A stretch of DNA of 18,690 bases from an uncultured Eubacteriales bacterium (GTDB lineage: Bacteria; Bacillota; Clostridia; Oscillospirales; Oscillospiraceae), in the NCBI GenBank assembly GCA_900540545.1, contig UQGJ01000051.1:1-18690 (forward strand). Direction: 5' to 3'. The notes under the pieces were generated by a model that was not told the DNA's origin, ran no database searches, and worked only from the letters and a program-made list of their open reading frames with translations. This document shows positions 7,257-15,694 of the stretch, in pieces. Each line of letters begins with the position of its first letter. Position 1 is the stretch's first letter. Made by a program: the position numbers and the translations under genes.

Positions 7257-7275
7257 GCGGGCGGCCGCAAGGCCG
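7257..7275. repeat. REP-like half palindrome
   Basis: GCGGGCGGCCGCAAGGCCG matches the reverse complement of the hairpin at 1174-1194 apart from one missing G. It is a further, partial member of the G+C-rich extragenic palindrome family. Confidence 0.5.
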
Positions 7276-7299
7276 ATTCAAAACCACACGAACCAATGG

Positions 7300-7577
7300 C
7301 GGCTTGTTTGCACCGAGTAAAACGCAACTACCGCCAAGGTTTGCCCGGTCATATGCCGAGGGGCGGCAGCCGGAGTTGTTCTAGTTCCAGACCGATACGA
7401 GCTGCAACTGCTTTCTGGTCTTGCCAGCTAACATAACCCGTACCGCCGCCAGAACGTATCCTGGGGTCCAGGGGGCGGCGGGTAGGGGCTTGTCAAAGCC
7501 CCGTGCCGCCCCTTGGTTTTCTTTCGGTTCCTTTCTCAAAGGAGAAAGGAACGCCCCCGGCAGGGGCCCGCGCCCCG
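7300..7577 (+). repeat. Dispersed structured repeat, copy B (full)
   Basis: Aligns along its length with 18432-18690. Runs identical between the two include 30 bases (7347-7376 = 18482-18511) and 36 bases (7477-7512 = 18612-18647). It has a 12-bp outer stem (7468-7479 with 7505-7516) enclosing a GGGGCTT-GTCA-AAGCCCC hairpin (7485-7502), then a second hairpin GTTCCTTTCTC-AAAG-GAGAAAGGAAC (7527-7552). Positions differing from copy C in the outer stem keep G-C or G-U pairing. There is no open frame conserved between copies. It could be a structured RNA gene or a miniature non-coding mobile element; I do not recognise it. Confidence 0.75.
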
Positions 7578-7585
7578 CTATAATA

Positions 7586-7628
7586 AAAACGCTCTGTATT
7601 CTACCAACCGCAGAATACAGAGCGTTTT
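7586..7628 (-). terminator. Terminator of the BlaI-type gene
   Basis: A perfect 17-bp inverted repeat, AAAACGCTCTGTATTCT/AGAATACAGAGCGTTTT, with a 9-base loop. On the minus strand it starts about 11 bases past the BlaI-type stop and ends in TTTTTATTAT. It could also work on the plus strand, which ends in TTTT. Confidence 0.85.
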
Positions 7629-7638
7629 ATATGTTGAC

Positions 7639-8007
7639 TTAGAACAGCTTCCGTTCCAGTGCGTCCAAATCGGCGGTGGACAGCCTCCTGTGGGCGCACA
7701 GATCGGCAGCCAGGGCCTTGCCGCTGCCGTCGTACATCCGCTCCACCAGCACTTCCGCCAGGTCCCAAGCGTACTCGGCCCGGGTAAAGGCTGGAGTATA
7801 CAGGGCCACGTCGGTCTTTTCCACCGTGACGCTCCCCTTTTCGGTGAGCCGGGTGAGCAGGCTGCGGACGGTGGTGCGCTCCCAGTCCCGGCGCTCCTTC
7901 AGCTCCTCCTGCAGGGTCTTGGCGGTCAGGGGACCCGCCGCGTCCCAGAGCACCTCCATGACGGTCAATTCCGCTTCAGAAATGCGCCGGCTATTGTAAT
8001 CTGACAC
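7639..8007 (-). CDS. BlaI/MecI/CopY-family transcriptional repressor
   Basis: A 122-residue winged-helix repressor of the penicillinase-repressor family. The N terminus ISEAELTVMEVLWDAAGPLTAKTLQEEL and the recognition region WERTTVRSLLTRLTEKGSVTVEKTDVALYTPAFT are typical; the C-terminal helix (YAWDLAEVLVERMYDGSGKALAADLC) is the dimerisation part. Classical members are cleaved after BlaR1/MecR1 senses beta-lactam. No BlaR1-type M56 sensor, beta-lactamase or copper pump lies next to it, so it is an orphan here and its targets are unknown. The start is GTG at 8005-8007 with GGGAGGAG 10 bases upstream. It has its own promoter and terminator, so it is probably monocistronic. Autoregulation is common in the family, but I could not define an operator with confidence. 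Confidence 0.92.
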   Translation of the reverse strand: MSDYNSRRISEAELTVMEVLWDAAGPLTAKTLQEELKERRDWERTTVRSLLTRLTEKGSVTVEKTDVALYTPAFTRAEYAWDLAEVLVERMYDGSGKALAADLCAHRRLSTADLDALERKLF

Positions 8008-8048
8008 GGGCGTATCGCTCCTCCCGCTCTATTTTTGTCACATTTGAA

Positions 8049-8077
8049 AGGATATAACGGAATCTGCCAATTGTCAA
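8049..8077 (-). promoter_or_regulatory. Promoter of the BlaI-type gene
   Basis: On the minus strand: a perfect TTGACA (8072-8077), a 17-bp spacer and TATCCT (8049-8054). Transcription would start about 35 bases before the GTG start codon. No clear TACA-N-TGTA type operator is seen. Confidence 0.75.
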
Positions 8078-8104
8078 GGGATAGACGGGTATGGCTTTCT
8101 CAGT

Positions 8105-8152
8105 AAAAAATAAAAGCAACCTGTCCTTTGATTTTCTCAAAAAACAGGTTGC
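8105..8152 (-). terminator. Terminator of tRNA-Arg
   Basis: On the minus strand a GCAACCTGT/ACAGGTTGC stem (8116-8124 with 8144-8152) holds an inner TTTGA-GAAAA-TCAAA hairpin and is followed by TTTTATTTTTT. It lies 7 bases past the tRNA 3' end. Confidence 0.85.
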
Positions 8153-8159
8153 CTTGGCG

Positions 8160-8236
8160 TGGCACCCCCGGCGAGACTCGGACTCACTACCTCGCGCTTA
8201 GGAGGCGCGCGCTCTATCCAGGTGAGCTACGGGGGC
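8160..8236 (-). tRNA. tRNA-Arg (anticodon CCU)
   Basis: A 77-base cloverleaf with encoded CCA. Acceptor GCCCCCG/CGGGGGT (G1-U72 wobble), D stem GCTC/GAGC, anticodon stem CGCGC/GCGCG with loop CTCCTAA (anticodon CCT, reads AGG), variable loop AGGTA, T stem GTGAG/CTCGC, discriminator G73. A20 in the D-loop is the usual arginine identity base. Odd points: position 15 is C and 48 is A (normally a purine-pyrimidine Levitt pair), and the T-loop TCCGAGT has C at 55 where U (pseudouridine) is nearly universal. It has its own promoter and terminator. Confidence 0.95.
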
Positions 8237-8254
8237 ATATGGATTTTCCTTGCT

Positions 8255-8283
8255 ATTGTAACCTAAACACCCCCGGCTGTCAA
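8255..8283 (-). promoter_or_regulatory. Promoter of tRNA-Arg
   Basis: On the minus strand: TTGACA (8278-8283), a 17-bp spacer and TACAAT (8255-8260), ending 18 bases upstream of the mature tRNA 5' end. A strong sigma-A promoter, as expected for a stable RNA. Confidence 0.85.
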
Positions 8284-8324
8284 CGGCGCAAACTGGTTAT
8301 CCTGGACGATAATGCAGAAAAAAG

Positions 8325-8353
8325 TTGCGTTTATCATCGGATTAGGGTATAAT
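8325..8353 (+). promoter_or_regulatory. Promoter of typA
   Basis: TTGCGT (8325-8330), a 17-bp spacer and a perfect TATAAT (8348-8353). The start site would fall near 8360, leaving a leader of about 60 bases before the TTG start codon at 8422. It is divergent from the tRNA promoter 40 bp away. Confidence 0.8.
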
Positions 8354-8421
8354 ACCACGTTGCGAAATTTATCGTACTCCAACGCGGGCTTTCCCGCGCT
8401 ATTTTTAAGAGGTGCATCACT

Positions 8422-10245
<1,824 letters not shown>

Positions 10246-10257
10246 ATCGAATGGGAC

Positions 10258-10293
10258 AAGGCCCGCGTACAGGGATGTACGCGGGCCTTTTTT
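10258..10293 (+). terminator. Terminator of typA
   Basis: A perfect 13-bp stem, AAGGCCCGCGTAC/GTACGCGGGCCTT, with loop AGGGAT and a six-T run. It is 12 bases past the typA stop and lies between typA and the convergent MATE gene. Confidence 0.93.
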
Positions 10294-10311
10294 GCATTTT
10301 GCGGCTCCCCG

Positions 10312-11781
10312 TCAGACGCCTGACTCCCGCACCGGCGAGGGCGGCAGCGGCGCCCGAATGGAACCGTCCTTTAAGGCCGGTTCCAGCGCTTCTTCGGCGC
10401 CTATGGTCTTAAAAAAGCGCAGGGTCAGGCCCACCGCCACCACCATGCCGATGACATCTGCGGCGGGCGCGGCCAGCAGCAGCCCGTTGATGCCGCTCCC
10501 CGCCTGATGCGACTCAAACAGGGCGGGCAGCAGAATGACCAGCGGCACGAAGCAGACGATGTCCCGGGTCAGGGAGGCCACCACGGCCATGACCGGCCTG
10601 CCCACGGCCTGGAAGAAAATCGAGGACATTTTGATGACGCAGGTGAAGGTGACCAGGGACAGGAACACGCGGAAGGTTCGCTGGGCGTATTCCAGATAGA
10701 GCGCGTCGTTCCCGGAGCCGAACAGGTTGATGACGGCCTGGGGACAAAGCTCAAAGATCAGCGTGGACGCCACGCCCACCGCCAGCGTGGCGTTTAAAAC
10801 CGCGCGGTAGGTCTCCCGCACGCGGTGATATTGCTTCGCGCCGAAGTTATACCCCAGGATGGGCTGCCCGCCCAGAACGATGCCCACCACGATATTGATG
10901 ACGATGGTAAACACCTTGGTCTCAATGCTGATGACCGAGATGGGGATGTCCTGCCCGTAGACCGACAGCCCACCATACTTGGCCAGCATGAGATTGCAGA
11001 CTAGGGATATGACGACGATGGACATCTGGGTGAGAAAAGAGGAGGCCCCCAGCTTCAGCGCATTGCCGAATACCCGGAACCGGGGCATAAAGCTATCCCT
11101 CGTCAGGCGGAAGCTCTTCGTCCTGAAAAAATACAGCGCGCTGACGAGAAAGGAGGCCGTCTGTCCGATGACCGTGGCCCAGGCCGCGCCGGCGATGCCC
11201 CAGTCCAGTGCAAAGATGAACACCGGGTCCAGAATGATATTCAAAACAGCGCCCAGGGACATGGACGCCATGGAGATTGCCGGACTCCCATCGGCGCGAA
11301 TGACGGCGTTCATCATGTTCATCAGCATGAAAGCCGGGAAGAAGCACAGGAGGATGGTGAAGTATTTCACTGCCATGCCAATGGTCTGGTCGGAGGCCCC
11401 GAACAGCCGGAGCAACGGCTCCTTCCACAGCGCACAGAGGGCCAGCAGGGCGACGCTGAGAAACAGCGTCACCGTGATGCCTGTGCCGATGCAGTGATGG
11501 GCGTTCCGGGTGTCCTGTTTCCCCTGGCAGATGCTGAGATAGGCGGCGCTGCCGTCACCAATACACCAGGCGAAGGCCTGGGCGACGATGAGGATAGGAA
11601 AGACGATGCCGGTGGCCGCGTTGCCCAGATACCCCAGCGCGCTGTTGCCCACAAAAATCTGGTCGACGATGTTGTACAGTGCGCTGATGAGCAGTGAGAG
11701 GATGCAGGGGACTGAAAATTTCACCAGCAGCTTTGAAATGTTCTCCTCGCCCAGCATCCGGTTTTGATTTGTTTGGTCCAT
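10312..11781 (-). CDS. MATE-family multidrug/cation efflux transporter
   Basis: A 489-residue, multi-spanning inner-membrane transporter of the MATE family, which exports drugs or metabolites in exchange for Na+ or H+. Typical blocks: the N-terminal ENISKLLVKFSVPCILSLLISALYNIVDQIFVGN, the LGAVLNIILDPVFIFALDWGIAGAAWATV segment in the middle, and PILGYNFGAKQYHRVRE in the second half. About 12 hydrophobic segments are visible. The start at 11779-11781 (MDQTNQNR) is chosen because AGGAGG lies 6 bases before it; a longer in-frame start at 11889 would run through a strong terminator hairpin. The substrate is not predictable. No regulator is adjacent. The upstream peptidase gene is on the same strand but separated by a terminator. 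Confidence 0.93.
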   Translation of the reverse strand: MDQTNQNRMLGEENISKLLVKFSVPCILSLLISALYNIVDQIFVGNSALGYLGNAATGIVFPILIVAQAFAWCIGDGSAAYLSICQGKQDTRNAHHCIGTGITVTLFLSVALLALCALWKEPLLRLFGASDQTIGMAVKYFTILLCFFPAFMLMNMMNAVIRADGSPAISMASMSLGAVLNIILDPVFIFALDWGIAGAAWATVIGQTASFLVSALYFFRTKSFRLTRDSFMPRFRVFGNALKLGASSFLTQMSIVVISLVCNLMLAKYGGLSVYGQDIPISVISIETKVFTIVINIVVGIVLGGQPILGYNFGAKQYHRVRETYRAVLNATLAVGVASTLIFELCPQAVINLFGSGNDALYLEYAQRTFRVFLSLVTFTCVIKMSSIFFQAVGRPVMAVVASLTRDIVCFVPLVILLPALFESHQAGSGINGLLLAAPAADVIGMVVAVGLTLRFFKTIGAEEALEPALKDGSIRAPLPPSPVRESGV

Positions 11782-11851
11782 GGTTTTCCTCCTGATGATA
11801 CAAGATTTGGAGTCTTTATCAGAGAAAAGCTGCCTAAAAACTGCGAAGGAC

Positions 11852-11891
11852 AAAAAAAGTGCGTAGAATTCCTTTGGAATTCTACGCACTT
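11852..11891 (-). terminator. Terminator between the M13 peptidase and MATE genes
   Basis: A perfect inverted repeat, AAGTGCGTAGAATTC.../...GAATTCTACGCACTT, at 11857-11891 with a three- to five-base loop. On the minus strand it is followed by seven T's (11852-11858). It lies 70 bases past the peptidase stop and 70 bases before the MATE start, so it most likely ends the peptidase transcript; an attenuator in a MATE leader is the alternative. Confidence 0.85.
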
Positions 11892-11962
11892 GGCTGTCCA
11901 GCTTGATTAAGATACCATATTTTTTCGGGAAAAGTCAAGCGGGATTTTTCGCCGGGACCCCT

Positions 11963-14311
11963 TTACCAGATGTTGACCCGGTCCTCCGGTGCCACCCACA
12001 TGCCGTCGCCGGGCTGGATGCCGAAGGTCTCATAGAACTGGTCCACGGTCTGAAGCACCCGGTTCACCCGCAGCTTGTCCTGGGCGTGGACGTCCTGGGG
12101 GGCCACAGCCTCCTGATAGGCCCGGCTGGCGGCAAAGGCCCAGGTGTTGGCCATGGAGCGGTACAGGGTCTCGTAATCCGGCTCCTTCTCCCGTCCGGCG
12201 GCCTCGGTGACGCAGGCGGCGGCGCCCAGGTCGGCCACGTTCTCGGAGATGGTCAGGGCCCCGTTGCAGGTGATGCCGGGGGCCGACTCCTGGCCGTCGT
12301 ACCACACCACCACGTCGTCGCACTTGGCCTGGAACGCCGCGTAATCCTCGGCAGTCCACCAGTCGGCGGCGTTGCCCTTCTCGTCGAACTTGGCGCCGTT
12401 GTTGTCGAAGGCGTGGGTGATCTCATGGGCGATGACGTAGCCGATGGCGCCCAGATTCTGCTCTCTGGGGGCGTCCACGTCGTACATGGGGGCCTGGAGG
12501 ATGCCCGCAGGGAAGGTGATGTCGTTGGAGGTGGCGTTATAGAAGGCGTTGACGGTGAAGGCGGGACAGATCCACTCGCTCTTGTCCACCGTGGTGCCCT
12601 GGTAGGTCAGGACTTTGTCCAGTCCCGCCTTGTTTACAGCCACCACGTTGTCGAAGAAGCTGCCGCCGTCGGCCACGCTCTTGATGTCCACGGTGTCCAG
12701 GGTGTCGTCCCACTGGTCGGGGTAGCCCACCTTGACGCCCATGGCGTCCAGCTTCTTCACCGCCATGGCCTTGGTCTCGGCGCTCATCCAGTCCTGGGCC
12801 TGGATGCGGTCTTTGTAGATGTCGATGAACTCGGCGATCATCTCCTCCACGTCGGCCTTGGCCTCGGCGGAGAAATACTTGTCCACATAGGCCTGCTCCA
12901 GGCAGCTGGACAGCAGGGCCTGGACCTGCTGGGCCGCCACGTCCTCGTCGCTCTGCTGGCCCTGGGTGCCCATGTAGGCCTCGTTGAAGTCCAGAGCGGC
13001 GGCCTGGAACTCCCGGTTCAGCAGCCCGCCGTAGTTGAGGAGCAGACACAGGCGCAGCATGTCCTTCAGCTCCGGCACGTGGGTCCCGTCGAAGTACCCG
13101 GCGGCGGCCTCCATCAGCCCCACGTCGCTGACCAGGATGTTGTCCTCCTGCTTGAGGCCGGACATGGCGTACAATGCATCCATATCCACCTCGGGGAAGA
13201 GCTTCCGGAGGTCGGACATGGTGTAGACGTTATAGATTTTATCCACATTGCTCTGGTCCTGGGGGGACAGCTTGGCCGCGGCCAGGACCTGCTCCACCCC
13301 ATAGAAGTTGTCGGCCTGACGGGCGGCCTCGTCGTCGTCAGCCCCGCCCAGCTTGGCCATGGTGGTCAGATAGGTCAGGTAGGCCGCCGTCTGGGCCTCG
13401 GTGCCGCTGGTATAGAAGTCCTTGGTCATGCTGGGGGCCATGGTACCGAAGGCGACGGTGTATTTGCTGGAGTCCTTCAGGTCGATGGACAGATGGAAGC
13501 CCAGCATCAGACTGGCGCCCAGCTCGTCGTTCAAGGTCTTCAGCACGTCCATCAGGTCGTCCTGGGTCTTGATAGCGTCCACGGCGTCCAGATAGGGCTT
13601 CAGCGGCGCGATGCCCGCCTCGTTCCGGGCGTCCCAGTCCAGGATGTTGTGGTAGAGGTCGGCGATTTTCTGCTCGCCGGTGCCCTGCTTGTGGTCGGTG
13701 GAGACGATCTCCTGAATCAGGGCGGCCACGTCGTCGTTGACCTTGTACATCAGGCCGTAGAGGGTGCCGTTCACCGGCTGGCCCACGGGGAGGGCGGCGG
13801 TGTCCAGCCACTCCTTGTTCACGGCGGCGTAGAAATCGTCCTTCAGGTTGGTCCCCTCCAGGGCGTAGACCCGGCGGATGAGGGTGTCCAGCTCGGCAGC
13901 GGTGACGGGGGCGGCGGGGGAGAGGAGCCCTTCGCCGGTGCCGGCCACGATGCCCGCGTCAAAGACCCCGGCCAGCTCGGCGGCGGCCCAGGCGGGCACA
14001 TCGGTGAAGTCCTGGGCGGGGTATGCGTTGAGGGCGTTGGCCCCCGTGGGGGCGGGCAGGCCGCCAAAGGCCCGCTCCAGCATGACCAGGGCCTCGGCCC
14101 GGGTCAGGGCGCGGTCGGTGTGGAGCGCGCCGGTCTCGTCGCCCTTGGCGATGTCCCCGGCGGTGACGCCGGGGTTGTAGTCCTGGGCGGCCTCGGCCAG
14201 CAGGGCCACGGCCTCGCCCCGGGTGAGGCTCCCATCCTCCGCCGCCAGGGCGGCCGGGGCCAGGGTGCACAGCATGGCGCAGGCGCACAGCCCGGCCAGC
14301 CAACGTTTCAT
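11963..14311 (-). CDS. Secreted SLH-domain M13 (neprilysin/PepO-type) metallopeptidase
   Basis: About 782 residues. An N-terminal signal peptide (MKRWLAGLCACAMLCTLAPAALA, AxA cleavage near 23) is followed by S-layer-homology repeats (about 26-145, with LTRGEAVALLAEAA and LTRAEALVMLERAF), then an M13 zinc endopeptidase. The M13 N-domain starts at DDFYAAVNKEWL. The catalytic site is HEITHAFDNNG (H629, E630, H633), and the third zinc ligand is Glu in ISENVADLGA. The end is the usual M13 tail with RVNRVLQTVDQF and a final NIW. The protein is expected to be held on the cell wall and cut peptides outside the cell. The start is uncertain: ATG at 14311 begins the signal peptide cleanly, but AAAGGA lies 16 bases away, so an upstream in-frame TTG (14317 or 14323) or GTG (14326) is possible. 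Confidence 0.93.
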   Translation of the reverse strand: MKRWLAGLCACAMLCTLAPAALAAEDGSLTRGEAVALLAEAAQDYNPGVTAGDIAKGDETGALHTDRALTRAEALVMLERAFGGLPAPTGANALNAYPAQDFTDVPAWAAAELAGVFDAGIVAGTGEGLLSPAAPVTAAELDTLIRRVYALEGTNLKDDFYAAVNKEWLDTAALPVGQPVNGTLYGLMYKVNDDVAALIQEIVSTDHKQGTGEQKIADLYHNILDWDARNEAGIAPLKPYLDAVDAIKTQDDLMDVLKTLNDELGASLMLGFHLSIDLKDSSKYTVAFGTMAPSMTKDFYTSGTEAQTAAYLTYLTTMAKLGGADDDEAARQADNFYGVEQVLAAAKLSPQDQSNVDKIYNVYTMSDLRKLFPEVDMDALYAMSGLKQEDNILVSDVGLMEAAAGYFDGTHVPELKDMLRLCLLLNYGGLLNREFQAAALDFNEAYMGTQGQQSDEDVAAQQVQALLSSCLEQAYVDKYFSAEAKADVEEMIAEFIDIYKDRIQAQDWMSAETKAMAVKKLDAMGVKVGYPDQWDDTLDTVDIKSVADGGSFFDNVVAVNKAGLDKVLTYQGTTVDKSEWICPAFTVNAFYNATSNDITFPAGILQAPMYDVDAPREQNLGAIGYVIAHEITHAFDNNGAKFDEKGNAADWWTAEDYAAFQAKCDDVVVWYDGQESAPGITCNGALTISENVADLGAAACVTEAAGREKEPDYETLYRSMANTWAFAASRAYQEAVAPQDVHAQDKLRVNRVLQTVDQFYETFGIQPGDGMWVAPEDRVNIW

Positions 14312-14362
14312 CTGCAAAAACAACACATCCTTTTCCGTTTAGTTTGGTCTCGCTTCTCTCCT

Positions 14363-14391
14363 ATCATGCGAGGGAACCGCAGGAATGTCAA
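14363..14391 (-). promoter_or_regulatory. Promoter of the M13 peptidase gene
   Basis: On the minus strand: a perfect TTGACA (14386-14391), a 17-bp spacer and CATGAT (14363-14368). It lies about 50 bases upstream of the coding start. The -10 matches the consensus at four of six positions. Confidence 0.6.
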
Positions 14392-14394
14392 GCC

Positions 14395-14727
14395 GGTAGG
14401 GCCAATTTTAAGATTCTTTTAACCTTTTTGCCGCTTGCGATGCTGCCTGTCATTTTTTCGCATCAGAATCCATTGGGCGGCTTAGGTGGCGGCCTGCTTA
14501 CGGCTCAACTGAAATAAAGGGCGGGAATGTATCAGAACGTTCTTTGCGCCGCATAGTCTCTGTGTCCACATCGATTTATCATGAAACGGTTGTAGACGAT
14601 CAAATTTTACAAGAAATCGTACCACAGGATTTGTATCAAGAAAGCGATTTTTAATGAATTACAGCTCCGCTGGGCTTCGTCCCGGAATAGGACGGGGATG
14701 CGGATGTCAGCTTGTCCCAGTCGCGGT
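14395..14727. other. Gene-free stretch with an A+T-rich island
   Basis: No complete gene. From about 14505 to 14660 the base composition drops well below that of the neighbours, as in acquired or decaying DNA. On the minus strand an open frame without start codon (14482-14658, 58 codons) begins with RFLDTNPVVRFLVKFD, which resembles the first strand of a PIN-domain (VapC) toxin. On the plus strand a competing open frame ends at 14654 (QEIVPQDLYQESDF). Neither has a ribosome binding site or a full domain. The stretch 14665-14727 has a CGTCC/GGACG stem and nothing else I can name. Confidence 0.4.
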
Positions 14728-14775
14728 AAAAAGGTGCCCGCCTTTCTACAAACGTAGAAAGGCGGGCACCTTTTT
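14728..14775 (-). terminator. Terminator of the dehydrogenase operon
   Basis: A perfect 22-bp stem with loop AAAC: left arm 14728-14749 (begins AAAAAGGTGCCCGCC), right arm 14754-14775 (ends GGGCACCTTTTT). On the minus strand it follows the operon stop at 14789 by 13 bases and ends in T's. The symmetry makes it bidirectional. Confidence 0.92.
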
Positions 14776-14788
14776 GCCTGCCGCAGGA

Positions 14789-15682
14789 TTATTTCCCGTT
14801 CAAAAAGTCCTTGATATTCTCCAGCACCTTCTCGCTCAGCAGTCCGAAGGCCTGCTGGGTGCGGCCGGCGGAGTAGTTGACGCAGTAGACTTTGGGGTGG
14901 GAGGCCAGGGCCGGGTCGCCGATGGCGCCCTGGGTGTCGCAGCAGAAGTAGTTTTCGCCGCTGTCCAGCCAGGCCTTCAGGTCCTTGGGGTCGAAGGCGG
15001 GGCCGATGGAGGTGTTGAACAAGATTTTCCCGTTCCCCAGGGCGGCGAACTCCTCGGGGCCCAGAAGCAGGACGTTCTTATTCAGGCAGGCAAAGACCAC
15101 GTTACAGTGGGTGAGCAGGTCGTGGAGCGGGCGGTAGGTCATGCCCATGGACTGGTACTTCTCCTTGGGGGCGCGGCAGAAGTAGGAGACCTCCGCCCCC
15201 ATGAAGTGGAGGGTCTCGGCCACCATGCCGCCGGAGACGCCCATGCCTACCATGCCCACCTTCAGCCCGGTGAGTTCCACAGGCATGTCCTTCCACATGG
15301 GGCGGTCATAGCCGTGGAGGAAGCGGACCAGCTCGCACAGGGCGTACTCCACCACGCCCCGGTCGCCGTAGTCCCGAATGCCCTTGACCACGATGCCCCG
15401 GGCCTCAGCGCAGTCGATGTCCACGTTGGCGCTCTCCTTAGAGTAGAGGCTGCAGCACATGCCGATGTAGCGCAGGCTGGGGCAGGCTTCGATGACGGCG
15501 GCGTCCATGCGGGAGGTGTAGCTCAAAAGCGCGGCGTCGGCGTCGCCGATGCGGCGGATGATCTCAGCGTCGCCGGCGGGGATGTCGTCAAAGAGGACGA
15601 CCTCCTTTGCGTAAGTGTGAAGGGCCTGCTCCGCCTCGGGGACCAGGCTCACCGGCTCGATAGCCACTAATTTTTCAAACAT
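14789..15682 (-). CDS. D-2-hydroxyacid-dehydrogenase-like NAD-binding protein, catalytic residues replaced
   Basis: A 297-residue protein with the two-domain fold of D-isomer 2-hydroxyacid dehydrogenases. The Rossmann site is LKVGMVGMGVSGGMVAETL (GxGxxG, 146-151), preceded by the typical linker (DRGVVEYALCELV). The three catalytic positions are changed: the usual N-x-x-R-G motif reads N223-T-S-I-G (Arg to Ile), the E-P of the DVxxxEP motif is D256-P257, and P-H of the last motif is N269-Y270 in VNYSAGRT. It is therefore not a canonical dehydrogenase; it may bind NAD(P) and do a different reaction or use other residues. AAGGAGGT overlaps the stop of the upstream gene (12-base gap), so the two are translationally coupled. 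It is the second gene of the operon and is followed by a terminator. Confidence 0.82.
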   Translation of the reverse strand: MFEKLVAIEPVSLVPEAEQALHTYAKEVVLFDDIPAGDAEIIRRIGDADAALLSYTSRMDAAVIEACPSLRYIGMCCSLYSKESANVDIDCAEARGIVVKGIRDYGDRGVVEYALCELVRFLHGYDRPMWKDMPVELTGLKVGMVGMGVSGGMVAETLHFMGAEVSYFCRAPKEKYQSMGMTYRPLHDLLTHCNVVFACLNKNVLLLGPEEFAALGNGKILFNTSIGPAFDPKDLKAWLDSGENYFCCDTQGAIGDPALASHPKVYCVNYSAGRTQQAFGLLSEKVLENIKDFLNGK

Positions 15683-15694
15683 ACGGGGACCTCC

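Larger units (their letters stand above)
7029..7638. other. Gene-free 610-bp stretch made largely of repeats
   Basis: No convincing gene: the short open frames have repeat-like composition and no ribosome binding sites. It holds an inverted repeat fragment (7036-7093), a REP-like half palindrome (7257-7275), a full dispersed repeat (7300-7577) and the BlaI-gene terminator (7586-7628). The interval 7094-7256 shows nothing I can assign. Confidence 0.7.

Noticed and set aside
7157..7436. Two overlapping open frames of about 75 codons in the gap after the MBL gene
   Set aside because: They run through repeat sequence, lack ribosome binding sites, and are not conserved as frames in copy C of the repeat.
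8354..8421. Riboswitch or leader structure ahead of typA
   Set aside because: The leader is only about 60 bases and shows no strong paired structure or terminator beyond a short GCGGGCTTTCCCGC hairpin.
11782..11889. 36-residue N-terminal extension of the MATE transporter
   Set aside because: It would pass through the terminator hairpin and T-run, while AGGAGG lies right before the ATG at 11781.
11903..14422. 839-codon open frame on the plus strand
   Set aside because: It is antisense to the M13 peptidase, which has clear motifs. Its translation is Gly/Val/His/Leu-rich with no domain, as expected for the complement of a G+C-rich gene.
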